From positions 2,359,501 through 2,423,500 of the forward strand of contig NZ_CP046509.1 of the NCBI RefSeq assembly GCF_009738185.1: DNA of 64,000 bases, written 5' to 3'. The stretch is from Erwinia sorbitola (lineage in GTDB: Bacteria; Pseudomonadota; Gammaproteobacteria; Enterobacterales; Enterobacteriaceae). How positions within the stretch are numbered: the first letter of the stretch is position 1; each line of letters begins with the position of its first letter. Below are positions 16,177 through 25,228 of the stretch, in pieces. Both the position numbers and the translations under genes were made by a program. Under the pieces are notes generated by a model. That model was not told the DNA's origin, made no database searches, and saw only the letters and a program-made list of their open reading frames with translations.

Positions 16177-17138
16177 TTATCTACACGCTGCGCCGTCTGG
16201 TGCTGTTTGTCTTCACGCTGTTAATGCTGGCGCTGGTTGGCTTCAGTCTGAATTACTTCACCCCTCACGCCCCGTTGCAGGGTGCATCGTTTATTGATGC
16301 CGCAATGTTCTGGTTTAAAGGGATCCTGCAGCTCGACTTTGGTGTTTCCAGCATTAACGGTCAGTCGATCAATTTGCAACTGCGAGAAGTGTTTCCTGCC
16401 ACACTGGAACTCTGTTTTATGGCGTTTAGCGTGGCACTTTTGGTGGGGATACCGCTGGGAATTGCCGCAGGGGTGATGCGTAATAAGTGGCAGGATAAAG
16501 CTATCAGCGCCGTGGCGTTGTTAGGATTTTCGCTCCCGGTTTTTTGGCTGGCGCTGCTGTTGACGCTGTTCTTCTCGCTTAATCTCGGCTGGTTCCCGGT
16601 CTCTGGCCGTTTTGATCTGCTGTATCCGGTGAAACATATCACCGGGTTTGCTTTGATTGATGCCTGGCTGACTGAAACGCCGTGGCGTCATGAAATGATG
16701 ATGAGCGCCCTCAGGCATATGGTATTGCCGGTTACGGCGCTGGCGGTGGCACCCACCACTGAAGTTATTCGCCTGCTGCGCATCAGCACCCGTGAGGTGA
16801 TGGAGCAAAACTATGTTAAAGCCGCCGCCACGCGCGGGCTTTCGTTGTTTACCATTATTCGCCGCCATGTGCTGCATAACGCTCTGCCGCCGGTTATTCC
16901 ACGTCTTGGCTTACAGTTTTCAACCATGCTGACGCTGGCGATGATCACTGAGATGGTGTTCAGCTGGCCGGGTGTGGGCCGCTGGTTGATAAACGCTATC
17001 CGCCAGCAGGATTACGCAGCGATTTCTGCCGGGGTGATGGTAGTGGGCAGTCTGGTTATTGCCGTCAATATCCTGTCAGATATTTTAGGCGCCATGACGA
17101 ATCCACTTAAACATAAAGAGTGGTATGCCCTGCGCTAA
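16173..17138 (+). CDS. sapB: Sap transporter permease SapB (321 aa)
   Basis: SapB is one of the two inner-membrane subunits of the Sap importer, of the DppB/OppB permease type. Several membrane helices are visible (LVLFVFTLLMLALVGFSL, LCFMAFSVALLVGIPLGIAAG, AISAVALLGFSLPVFWLALLLTLFF) and the EAA-like loop KAAATRGLSLFTIIRRHVLHNALPP contacts the ATPases. It ends KHKEWYALR like the E. coli protein, so it is not truncated by the downstream insertion. Confidence 0.95.
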   Translation: MIIYTLRRLVLFVFTLLMLALVGFSLNYFTPHAPLQGASFIDAAMFWFKGILQLDFGVSSINGQSINLQLREVFPATLELCFMAFSVALLVGIPLGIAAGVMRNKWQDKAISAVALLGFSLPVFWLALLLTLFFSLNLGWFPVSGRFDLLYPVKHITGFALIDAWLTETPWRHEMMMSALRHMVLPVTALAVAPTTEVIRLLRISTREVMEQNYVKAAATRGLSLFTIIRRHVLHNALPPVIPRLGLQFSTMLTLAMITEMVFSWPGVGRWLINAIRQQDYAAISAGVMVVGSLVIAVNILSDILGAMTNPLKHKEWYALR

Positions 17139-17521
17139 CAGTTGCAGGCTGCATCATTCCATCGTGAATCAGAACCACTGAGCCTCATCTCTGAGGCTCT
17201 TACTTTATCCATTACCACCGCCTTATTTTTTATCAACGAACGGCTGCCCTCGGCAGGCGGCAGCACAGCACCGGACGTTGCAGAGATACGAAATTGCTGC
17301 CCGTGTTCCCTTGCCTGCGGCAGTGATATAGAAGGATAATCGCCTGTGCTGAACTGTACAGAGCGATTCTTGCAGTTTTCATGGTGAGAAAGTCGTAATG
17401 CATCAGTTAAAAAAACCTGACATTACGCGAAAATCAAGGGATGATGCAGACTAAGGTTATGATATGAATAAAAAAACCAAAGCAGACTATGACACCCTCA
17501 GAAGACTTAAAGTGAAAACAG
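17139..17521. other. 383-bp spacer between sapB and sapC with hairpin
   Basis: In E. coli sapB and sapC are contiguous; here 383 bp separate them. The spacer contains a perfect 8-bp hairpin, GAGCCTCA/TGAGGCTC (about 17178-17197), several short GC-rich inverted repeats (CTGCC/GGCAG) and an A-rich end with a small reading frame that overlaps sapC. No transposase remnant or target-site duplication is recognisable. It could be an internal regulatory region or the scar of a lost element. Confidence 0.6.
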
Positions 17522-17535
17522 ATGCCCTCGGATAA
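17464..17535 (+). CDS. Short ORF (23 aa) overlapping the sapC start
   Basis: ATG at 17464 with AAGG 7 bp upstream opens a 23-codon frame (starts MNKKTKADYD, ends KTDALG) that stops 14 bp inside sapC. SapC itself has no clear Shine-Dalgarno, so translation of this frame could deliver ribosomes to the sapC start, replacing the lost sapB-sapC coupling. I do not recognise the peptide, which is Lys-rich and hydrophilic. Expression is unproven. Confidence 0.35.
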   Translation: MNKKTKADYDTLRRLKVKTDALG

Positions 17536-18412
17536 TATTTACGCTGAGAAGCGACCGCCAAGCCCGCTGCGCCATACCTGGGGGCTGTTCTACCGTGACA
17601 CCACGGCAATGATTGGCTTCTACGCATTTATCGCCGTGCTGCTGCTGTGTATTTTCGGCGGTCTGCTGGCACCGTATGGGCTGGATCAGCAGTTTCTCGG
17701 CTATCAACTGCTACCACCGTCCTGGTCACACTATGGCGATGTCTCGTTCTTTCTCGGCACCGATGATCTGGGCCGCGACCTGTTAAGCCGTCTGCTTAGT
17801 GGCGCGGCTCCCACGGTAGGTTCAGCGATTGTTGTCACGCTGGTCGCCTCAGTGTGTGCAATGGTGCTTGGTGTACTGGCGGGCCTGACACACGGCCTGC
17901 GTTCGGCGGTCTTTAACCATATTCTGGATACCTTACTGTCCATCCCCTCCCTGCTGCTGGCCATTATCGTAGTGGCGTTTCTTGGCCCGCGGCTTGAACA
18001 TGCCATGCTGGCGGTATATCTCGCGATCCTGCCGCGTCTGGTACGCTCTATATATAGTGCGGTGCATGACGAGCTGGAAAAGGAGTATGTGGTTGCAGCG
18101 CGCCTCGACGGCGCCAGCAGCCTGGATATCCTCTGGTACGCGATTTTGCCAAATATTCTGGCGCTGCTGGTAGCGGAGTTTACCCGCGCCCTGTCGATGG
18201 CTATCCTCGATATTGCCGCCCTTGGTTTCCTCGATCTGGGCGCGCAGCTGCCCTCGCCTGAATGGGGCGCCATGCTGGGTGATTCGCTCGAGTTGATTTA
18301 TGTCGCCCCCTGGACCGTGATGTTACCTGGCGCAGCCATTATGCTGAGTGTGCTGATAGTTAACCTGTTGGGTGACGGCGTACGCCGGGCCATCGATGCG
18401 GGAGTTGAATAA
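17522..18412 (+). CDS. sapC: Sap transporter permease SapC (296 aa)
   Basis: SapC is the second membrane subunit (DppC/OppC type). An N-terminal helix (TAMIGFYAFIAVLLLCIFGG) is followed by the conserved extracytoplasmic segment FLGTDDLGRDLLSRLLSGA and further helices; the EAA loop is VAARLDGASSLDILWYAILPNILA. The start MPSDNIYAEKRPP aligns with E. coli SapC. No good ribosome-binding site precedes it. Its TAA overlaps the sapD ATG by one base. Confidence 0.95.
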   Translation: MPSDNIYAEKRPPSPLRHTWGLFYRDTTAMIGFYAFIAVLLLCIFGGLLAPYGLDQQFLGYQLLPPSWSHYGDVSFFLGTDDLGRDLLSRLLSGAAPTVGSAIVVTLVASVCAMVLGVLAGLTHGLRSAVFNHILDTLLSIPSLLLAIIVVAFLGPRLEHAMLAVYLAILPRLVRSIYSAVHDELEKEYVVAARLDGASSLDILWYAILPNILALLVAEFTRALSMAILDIAALGFLDLGAQLPSPEWGAMLGDSLELIYVAPWTVMLPGAAIMLSVLIVNLLGDGVRRAIDAGVE

Positions 18413-19404
18413 TGCCGCTACTCGATATTCGTAACCTGACCATTGAGTTTATGACCGCCGATGGGCCGGTCAAAGCAGTGGATCGAGTGAGTATTACGCT
18501 GACCGAAGGCGAAGTCCGTGGACTTGTGGGCGAGTCTGGTTCGGGAAAAAGCCTGATTGCTAAAGCAATTTGTGGTGTTACCAAAGATAACTGGCGTATC
18601 ACCGCCGATCGTATGCGCTTTGATGATATCGACTTGCTGCATCTGTCACCACGTGAGCGCCGCAAAATTGTTGGTCATAACGTGTCGATGATTTTTCAGG
18701 AGCCACAGTCTTGCCTTGATCCTTCAGAAAGCATTGGCACCCAGTTAAAGCAGGCGATTCCCGGCTGGACGTGGAAAGGCCGCTGGTATCAGCGTTTTGG
18801 CTGGCGTCACCGCCGGGCGATTGAGCTGCTGCATCGGGTTGGTATCAAAGATCACAAAGATATTATGAGCAGCTTTCCCTATGAGCTGACGGACGGTGAG
18901 TGCCAGAAGGTAATGATTGCCATCGCACTGGCGAACCAGCCTCGTTTGCTGATTGCCGATGAACCAACTAACGCTATGGAGCCGACTACCCAGGCACAGA
19001 TTTTCCGCCTGCTTTCCCGTCTCAATCAGAATAATAACACCACTATCCTGCTGATCAGCCACGATCTGCAAATGCTCAGTCACTGGGCAAACCGCATTAA
19101 TGTAATGTACTGCGGACAGACGGTAGAAACGGCCGTTAGCGAGGATCTGATTACCGCCCCCCATCACCCTTATACTCAGGCCCTGATCCGGGCTATGCCT
19201 GATTTTGGTCGTTCGCTCCCGCATAAGAGTCGCCTGAATACGCTGCCTGGTGCCATACCTTCGCTGGAGCATCTGCCCATTGGCTGCCGTCTTGGCCCGC
19301 GCTGCCCTTATGCACAGAAAACCTGTATTGAAACACCGCGCCTGACGGGTACTAAAAGCCATCTGTTTGCCTGCCACTTCCCGCTGAATATGGAGAGTCA
19401 GTAA
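18412..19404 (+). CDS. sapD: Sap transporter ATP-binding protein SapD (330 aa)
   Basis: SapD is an ABC ATPase of the oligopeptide type. Walker A GESGSGKS is at 40-47 and Walker B LLIADEPTNAMEP is present; the signature motif is LTDGE instead of LSGGQ, which is also seen in E. coli SapD. The C-terminal oligopeptide-transporter extension has the usual cysteines (GCRLGPRCPYAQKTC). E. coli SapD also supports Trk potassium uptake. One-base stop/start overlaps join it to sapC and sapF. Confidence 0.95.
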   Translation: MPLLDIRNLTIEFMTADGPVKAVDRVSITLTEGEVRGLVGESGSGKSLIAKAICGVTKDNWRITADRMRFDDIDLLHLSPRERRKIVGHNVSMIFQEPQSCLDPSESIGTQLKQAIPGWTWKGRWYQRFGWRHRRAIELLHRVGIKDHKDIMSSFPYELTDGECQKVMIAIALANQPRLLIADEPTNAMEPTTQAQIFRLLSRLNQNNNTTILLISHDLQMLSHWANRINVMYCGQTVETAVSEDLITAPHHPYTQALIRAMPDFGRSLPHKSRLNTLPGAIPSLEHLPIGCRLGPRCPYAQKTCIETPRLTGTKSHLFACHFPLNMESQ

Positions 19405-20210
19405 TGGTTGATACGCTACTGGAAGTGCGCAATCTGTGTAAAACTTACCGCTATCGCACCGGGCTGTTTCGTCGTCAGCATGTGGAAGCGGTAAAGGAGA
19501 TCAGTTTTACCTTACAGGAACGCCAGACGCTGGCGATTATTGGCGAAAACGGTTCAGGGAAATCAACCCTGGCGAAAATGCTCAGTGGCATGATCGCCCC
19601 CACTTCGGGTGAGATAGTGATTGATGATCATCAGCTGGAGTATGGCGATTACGGCTACCGCAGCCAGCTGATTCGCATGATTTTTCAGGATCCGTCGACC
19701 TCGCTAAATCCGCGTCAGCGTATCAGCCAGATCCTTGATTTTCCGCTGCGGTTGAATACCGAGCTGGATGCAGCTGAACGCGAAAAACGCATTATCGCCA
19801 CGCTGCGCCAGGTCGGATTGCTGCGCGATCATGCCTCATACTATCCGCATATGCTGGCCCCCGGCCAGAAGCAACGCATCGGACTGGCACGCGCCCTGAT
19901 ATTACAGCCAAAGGTGATTATCGCCGATGAAGCGCTGGCGGCGCTGGATATGTCGATGCGTTCGCAGCTGATTAACCTGATGCTGGAATTACAGAATAAA
20001 CACGGTATTTCCTACATCTATGTTACCCAGCATCTGGGGATGATGAAGCATATCAGCGACCAGGTGCTGGTGATGCACCAGGGGGAGGTCGTCGAACGTG
20101 GCAGCACCGCTGATGTCCTGGCCTGCCCGCTGCATGACTTGACGAAGCGGTTAATCAGCAGCCATTTTGGTGAAGCCCTGACCGCTGATGCCTGGCGCAG
20201 GGATCGTTAA
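19404..20210 (+). CDS. sapF: Sap transporter ATP-binding protein SapF (268 aa)
   Basis: Second ATPase of the Sap system, paired with SapD. Walker A GENGSGKS lies at 47-54; the signature is LAPGQKQR and Walker B VIIADEALAALD. It lacks the C-terminal Cys extension of SapD. Last gene of the operon, followed by a hairpin. In E. coli fabI lies a short distance downstream; here the next gene is yciW. Confidence 0.95.
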   Translation: MVDTLLEVRNLCKTYRYRTGLFRRQHVEAVKEISFTLQERQTLAIIGENGSGKSTLAKMLSGMIAPTSGEIVIDDHQLEYGDYGYRSQLIRMIFQDPSTSLNPRQRISQILDFPLRLNTELDAAEREKRIIATLRQVGLLRDHASYYPHMLAPGQKQRIGLARALILQPKVIIADEALAALDMSMRSQLINLMLELQNKHGISYIYVTQHLGMMKHISDQVLVMHQGEVVERGSTADVLACPLHDLTKRLISSHFGEALTADAWRRDR

Positions 20211-20237
20211 TTTCCCACCCCACCATCTTTCCTGTAA

Positions 20238-20259
20238 AGGGTCAGGCATTTCTGACCCT
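20238..20259 (+). terminator. Probable sap operon terminator
   Basis: An 8-bp perfect stem, AGGGTCAG/CTGACCCT, lies 28 bp after sapF. The following bases (GAATAAGAG) are not T-rich, so termination may be weak or need Rho. Confidence 0.5.
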
Positions 20260-20369
20260 GAATAAGAGCGCTGCTTATACCTTCCAGCTATTTGATAGCA
20301 CAGATCATTATTTCTTTCGTGTTGCGGGTTACGCCAGGATAACTCTGCCGTAATTGAAAAGGAATGATC

Positions 20370-21518
20370 ATGGAACAGCGCCGCTTTACTGGCAACAACC
20401 ACTGGTATCATGAAACCCAGACCAGCCTGCCCGCGCATCGTGCACCGCTGATGCCTGAAGCTGCCAACGTTGAAGACCGTTTTCTGCTTGGTCTGGCGCA
20501 ACAGGCGGGAGGAGAACTGAACACCATTTTTCAGCAAATGCAACCCGCACTGCTGGCTTCGCGCGATCTGTATCAACTCTTGTTCCCGCCGGAAATGACC
20601 ACCACCCTGAGCCATACGCTAACGCTGTATGACCGTATCAGCAGTGCCCTGACGGTAGCTCAGGTCACCGGGGTACAGCGTTTATGCAATCACTACGCAG
20701 CGCGTCTTAATCCGCTGCCGGGGCCAGACTCCTCGCGTGAAAGCAATCACCGTCTGACACAAATCACTGAATATGCCCGCCAGCTTGCCAGCCAGCCAAC
20801 GCTGATTGATGCGCTGTCGGTGCAGCGGCTGGATGATGTGGGGTTGAGTGCGCCGGATATTATCAGTCTCAGTCAGATAGTTGGCTTTGTCAGCTATCAG
20901 GCGCGGGTGGTTGCCGGGGTTCATGCCCTGATGGCTCTGCCGGTACGCTGGATGCCAGGCGTAACTATTCCACCGGATGCAGTAAGCGATAATTTCCTCT
21001 CCCCGCAGGCATGGTGCCCTGCACTGCCGCCGCTGGAATTACGCTATGCCGCGCCGGATCAGCTGGAAGCATTAACCTTTTGTCAGCCACTGACTGAGCT
21101 GGAGGAAGGAGCCTGGTTATTTGCTCATGATGGTAAAGCCCTTTACGGCCTGGGTCGCCTGATTGACGCACTGGAAGAGGTGCGCAGCAGAAGCTCCTGT
21201 TCGCTGGCAGCTGCGGTTACTTCACGTATTAATGGCAGCGTCAGCTGCTTTGAGCGCTATGCGGCAAAAAATGATCTGCGCCCTGCATTACAGGAGAGCG
21301 TTGAACAGGCGCTAAGTGTGGCCGATTCACCGCGCCAGGCACTTATTTCACTGGCTGCGCAGCTGACCAGATCGCCGGAGCGGGTAAATGCTGCTCATAT
21401 TCAGCCGCTGAAAGATGCCGGATTCAGCAGTGCGCAGATTTTTGAAATCATTTTAAGCGTGGCATCAGCCAGCTGGGGGAACCGTCTGATGCAAGGCCTG
21501 GGCACCAGCGGCGAATAG
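20370..21518 (+). CDS. yciW: YciW family protein, CMD-domain type (382 aa)
   Basis: This matches E. coli YciW, a cytoplasmic protein of unknown biochemical role that has been tied to cysteine/sulfur metabolism. It begins MEQRRFTGNNHWYHETQ; helices with FSSAQIFEIILSVASASWGNRL near the C-terminus resemble carboxymuconolactone-decarboxylase/AhpD-like folds. Two ATGs are possible; the second (20370) has AGGA 7 bp upstream, whereas the first abuts it. It is convergent with the LysR gene, with only 4 bp between them. Confidence 0.88.
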   Translation: MEQRRFTGNNHWYHETQTSLPAHRAPLMPEAANVEDRFLLGLAQQAGGELNTIFQQMQPALLASRDLYQLLFPPEMTTTLSHTLTLYDRISSALTVAQVTGVQRLCNHYAARLNPLPGPDSSRESNHRLTQITEYARQLASQPTLIDALSVQRLDDVGLSAPDIISLSQIVGFVSYQARVVAGVHALMALPVRWMPGVTIPPDAVSDNFLSPQAWCPALPPLELRYAAPDQLEALTFCQPLTELEEGAWLFAHDGKALYGLGRLIDALEEVRSRSSCSLAAAVTSRINGSVSCFERYAAKNDLRPALQESVEQALSVADSPRQALISLAAQLTRSPERVNAAHIQPLKDAGFSSAQIFEIILSVASASWGNRLMQGLGTSGE

Positions 21519-21522
21519 CGGG

Positions 21523-22419
21523 TCAGCTCATCAGCCAGCGCCGTACCTCGTCAAAGAAATGCTGTGCCAGCGGTGTCGCCCGCCCTGGTTCAGCAATCAC
21601 CACAGCACCCTGCCGGGACATTGGCGGCATGGCCACCTGCCGGCGTTGCAGCCCGCTGGTCATGCCGTCAATCAGATGCCCGACCGGTGAAATCATACAC
21701 CCCAGCCCTACCTGAACCCCCTGAAGTAGCTGAAATACCGATGTGGTTTCCAGCACCACGCGCATGGTCAGCCCCGCATCGCGAAAATGTCCGTCGAGAT
21801 AGCGGCGGAAATAACGTGTCTGCTCCGCAAGACAGAGTGGCAGCGCAGCAATTGCTGAAAGTGTCAGCGGTTCGTCACCCTGCAAACCAGGAAAATGCTG
21901 CGGATGATAGACCAGCTCAATGCCGTTATCTGCCAGCGTTTCAGCCTGAAAATGTAGTTCGCGCAGCGTAGCCAGCTCAAAAAAACCAATGCCGACATCC
22001 ACCGTATGACTGTTTAACGCATCCAGCAGCTGATCGGCACTCAGTACCGCTACACGATAGTCCAGCTGAGGATAGCGATCGCTAATAGCTTTTAACATCA
22101 CCGGCAGTGAGATACTGCATTGCGGTACCACTCCGATACGCAGCGTGCCATTAACGCCATGTTTTAGCGATTCAACTTCCAGCTTTAAGCCCTGATAAAC
22201 CGAGACGATTTCTCGCGCCCAGGAGAGTACGCGCTCCCCTTCCGGCGTGAAACCATCAAAGTTATTGCTGCGGTTAATCAGCGATAGCCCCAGCTCACGT
22301 TCAAGATTTTTCAGGCGCATTGAGAGCGTAGGCTGACTGACGAAGCTGGCCTCAGCGGCACGACCAAAGTGGCGTTCACGCTCTAAATTACATAAGTAGA
22401 TGAGCTGTTTGATGTCCAT
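21523..22419 (-). CDS. LysR-family transcriptional regulator (298 aa)
   Basis: N-terminal winged helix-turn-helix (1-60; HFGRAAEASFVSQPTLSMRLKNLERELG) and a C-terminal effector-binding domain with two alpha/beta subdomains (LRIGVVPQCSISLPVML, VDVGIGFFELATLRE) define a LysR-type regulator. The target is not evident: there is no divergent gene within 600 bp, only the acyltransferase at 23043. It converges on yciW. I cannot assign a subfamily with confidence. Confidence 0.9.
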   Translation of the reverse strand: MDIKQLIYLCNLERERHFGRAAEASFVSQPTLSMRLKNLERELGLSLINRSNNFDGFTPEGERVLSWAREIVSVYQGLKLEVESLKHGVNGTLRIGVVPQCSISLPVMLKAISDRYPQLDYRVAVLSADQLLDALNSHTVDVGIGFFELATLRELHFQAETLADNGIELVYHPQHFPGLQGDEPLTLSAIAALPLCLAEQTRYFRRYLDGHFRDAGLTMRVVLETTSVFQLLQGVQVGLGCMISPVGHLIDGMTSGLQRRQVAMPPMSRQGAVVIAEPGRATPLAQHFFDEVRRWLMS

Positions 22420-23042
22420 TGTCTTTGTTTTTCATAAGCTTAAAGTAGTTATAATGGGTGAAAACAGCACAGGTGCATTAATTGATGTACTGGCATCATA
22501 TTTGGCCTCTCTTTCTAAAGACAGTTTCAACCATCTCAGGGTTTGATGCCAGCAAAGAAGCGCAGCTTAAAAAACTCAGTTCACGACGCTTTTAAGGTGA
22601 TAATGCTACATCATCCCTTGCTATCAGCAACCTTCGCCGCTCAGATTCGCCATAAAGAACAGCCTGCCCTCGCCCTCTTCTGTAAAACGTTACGAAAGCT
22701 GCTTTAGTAATTTTGACGCAGAAAAATGTGGGAACATTGAAACTTCAAAGCTGGTTGTGCGGCTGTGAACATTGTTATAGCGCCCTAACACCCCTATTTC
22801 ATTATCATCTGATTTCAATCATTCCCCCCCTCTTTCCAATGATAGAAGGTAACTATAAAAATCATTAACATAAAATAAAAGGCAAAATAACCCATCTGGT
22901 TCACAAATAAACTCTTGCACTTTTTATTTTCTTTGTTTTTTACATTTTTATTGGATTTTGACTTTCTTCCAGGTTCCACCTAAAGCATAATTCGATACTA
23001 ATTTTTACGAAACATCTAAGTATAAAAAGGAGACATTTTTTA
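22420..23042. other. AT-rich intergenic region before the acyltransferase
   Basis: About 620 bp whose AT content rises sharply toward the right. A 34-codon frame on the plus strand at 22603-22707 (starts MLHHPLLSAT) with AAGGTG upstream is the only short ORF I noticed; it is unrecognised and weak. The last 150 bp, rich in A and T runs, probably hold the acyltransferase promoter. No tRNA, integrase remnant or repeat is visible. Confidence 0.5.
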
Positions 23043-24977
23043 ATGTCAGGGAATTCTCATGTGTATAGAGCGGATATAGATGGATTGCGCGCTCTTGCAG
23101 TACTGCCTGTTATTCTTTTTCATGCTTTCCCGAAGTTGTTACCCGGTGGATTTGTTGGCGTAGATATTTTCTTTGTTATATCAGGTTATCTGATTTCATC
23201 GATTATCTTCAGAAACGTTGGCAAAGGCTCGTTTTCTTTCACAGACTTTTACATGAAGAGAGTGAACAGAATTTTCCCCTCGCTGTCTCTCGTTCTCACT
23301 GCTTGTCTTGTGTTCGGCTGGTTCGCCCTCTATGCAGATGAATACGCGCAACTCGGCAAGCACACAGCGGCGGGTGCGGGATTTGTAGCTAATATCATTC
23401 TTCTGCTGGAAAGTGGATATTTTGATACTGCATCAGAGATGAAGGTTCTGCTTCATCTCTGGTCTCTCGGAATAGAAGAACAATTCTATCTGCTGTGGCC
23501 AGTACTTATCCTCACCTTCAGACGTTCGCGGAGGGCAACACTTTTAGCTTTGCTACTAGTCATTGCTGCTTCATTTACAGCCAATATTTATTATATACGC
23601 ATAGATCCCACCGTTACATTTTATTCTCCAGTGACGAGATTCTGGGAGCTGGCCTTCGGATCACTACTCGCGTATAAAGAGTTTCATTTAACACCCCGAA
23701 GTGGTCTTGCAAGTCGCAAACATCACCTTATGTCATTAGCCGGGCTGTCACTAATCGTATTTTCGATTATTTATTTTACTGACCGAGATTTTCCAGGCTG
23801 GAAAGCTTTGCTGCCGGTTATTGGAGCAGTATTGGTTATCGCCGCAGGGGGTAATGCCATAATCAATAAGCACTTACTTTCAAATAAACTGCTTGCTTTT
23901 GTTGGGTTAATAAGTTACCCATTGTATTTATGGCACTGGCCGTTATTCACATACCTGAGAATCATAAACAGTGGAACACCGCCGAATCATGTACTGTTGA
24001 TGGCTGTTATACTTTCTTTTTCTTTAGCAATATTAACATATTACGTCTGGGAGAAGCCGCTCAGATATGCACAAAAAAAAGGGTATACAGCAATAGCGCT
24101 GACTATTCTTGTATCGTTGATTGGCATTGTCGGATACTTCATTTTCTCTTCCGGGGGGATTCAGACCCGAACATTTGTCGAGCAGTCAAAAAGCCAAAAC
24201 TTTCAACTTAACACACATAACTGGAAATATATTACAAACGAGAACTGCCTCAACAGATACCCGTTCCCGGATGCAAAGGATTATAAATGGTTTTTCTGTT
24301 ACATGACAAAAAATGAAAAACCAGAGATTCTGCTGCTGGGCAACAGCTATGCAAATCACTTGTACCACGGCCTGCATAATTCGAAATTTTTTAGGAATAA
24401 AAACATCCTCTCAATTGGAACCTGCGTGCCAAACATTGCAGACTCCTCTTCATTGACGGGAAATCACCCCTGCGCAGGTGATCACCCGGGAAAACAGAGA
24501 GAACTGATAAGGAATATCATTTCAACCGAAAAAAGTATTAAATTAGTCATAATATCTGGTCTTTTCTGGAAAAATGAAGATGGAGCAGAGAAGAGATTGG
24601 ATGATTACATTGAGTTTATAATTGATAATGGAGCAATTCCAATCATTTTTTACCCGCATGTTTATCCTGGTTTTGATACAAGAGCTTGCTTTGCAAGACC
24701 TTTCTCAGAACCTGTGAAATCATGCCATGTCGGAATTAAAGCATATAAAGAAAAAGTTGATGGCGTTGAAGATATGTTCGCTCGCATACATAAAAAACAT
24801 CCAGACGTTGAATTCTATAACCCTAATGACCTGTATTGCGATAAAAGTGGATGTAATTTTGTCATTAATAATATGCCGGTTTTTCGTGATGGCACTCATT
24901 TTTCATTCTATGGAAGCGATCGAGTAATTGGCGGAATGATAGACCGGAGCAGAGTAATTGAATCCGTATTGAAATAA
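23043..24977 (+). CDS. OafA/YrhL-type membrane O-acyltransferase with SGNH domain (644 aa)
   Basis: Residues 1-370 form an acyltransferase-3 domain with about ten membrane helices: YRADIDGLRALAVLPVILFH with the catalytic-type His27, GGFVGVDIFFVISGYLI and SLGIEEQFYLLWPVL. Residues 380-644 form a periplasmic SGNH domain with nucleophile Ser435 (LLLGNSYANH, GNS rather than GDS) and D616/H619 in DGTHFSFYG. Such proteins O-acetylate lipopolysaccharide O-antigen, exopolysaccharide or other surface glycans. The gene is more AT-rich than its neighbours and has rarer codons, suggesting transfer. AAAAGGAG precedes the ATG. A hairpin follows. The acceptor glycan cannot be told from the sequence. Confidence 0.9.
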   Translation: MSGNSHVYRADIDGLRALAVLPVILFHAFPKLLPGGFVGVDIFFVISGYLISSIIFRNVGKGSFSFTDFYMKRVNRIFPSLSLVLTACLVFGWFALYADEYAQLGKHTAAGAGFVANIILLLESGYFDTASEMKVLLHLWSLGIEEQFYLLWPVLILTFRRSRRATLLALLLVIAASFTANIYYIRIDPTVTFYSPVTRFWELAFGSLLAYKEFHLTPRSGLASRKHHLMSLAGLSLIVFSIIYFTDRDFPGWKALLPVIGAVLVIAAGGNAIINKHLLSNKLLAFVGLISYPLYLWHWPLFTYLRIINSGTPPNHVLLMAVILSFSLAILTYYVWEKPLRYAQKKGYTAIALTILVSLIGIVGYFIFSSGGIQTRTFVEQSKSQNFQLNTHNWKYITNENCLNRYPFPDAKDYKWFFCYMTKNEKPEILLLGNSYANHLYHGLHNSKFFRNKNILSIGTCVPNIADSSSLTGNHPCAGDHPGKQRELIRNIISTEKSIKLVIISGLFWKNEDGAEKRLDDYIEFIIDNGAIPIIFYPHVYPGFDTRACFARPFSEPVKSCHVGIKAYKEKVDGVEDMFARIHKKHPDVEFYNPNDLYCDKSGCNFVINNMPVFRDGTHFSFYGSDRVIGGMIDRSRVIESVLK

Positions 24978-24984
24978 TCAATTT

Positions 24985-25010
24985 AGCGCCGGATTTACCG
25001 GCGCTATTTC
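24985..25010 (+). terminator. Acyltransferase terminator
   Basis: Perfect stem AGCGCCGG/CCGGCGCT 7 bp after the stop codon, followed by ATTTC. Confidence 0.7.
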
Positions 25011-25177
25011 ACAAGTCTTTACCAGGAAATTATACTACCCTTACTTGCTTACTTCATTTCAAGCAGTAAACCTTTTTTCTTAGACAGAAAACACGATTAA
25101 GAACCATCATTATATAAAACTATAAAAATGATCTACCCAACCATACCGGAACATCACGAGCATTTTTTTCCGCTAAG

Positions 25178-25202
25178 AAAAAGCCCTCATCTGCGCTGAG
25201 GG
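25178..25202 (-). terminator. Terminator of the SGNH hydrolase gene
   Basis: On the minus strand CCCTCAGCGCAGATGAGGG forms a 6-bp stem-loop followed by CTTTTTC, placed 26 bp after the SGNH stop codon. Confidence 0.8.
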
Positions 25203-25228
25203 ATTTGTTATATAGTTATTCAGTTAAA

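Noticed and set aside
22603..22707. 34-codon ORF with moderate ribosome-binding site before the acyltransferase
   Set aside because: No recognisable sequence, no conserved context; kept only as a note in the gap description.
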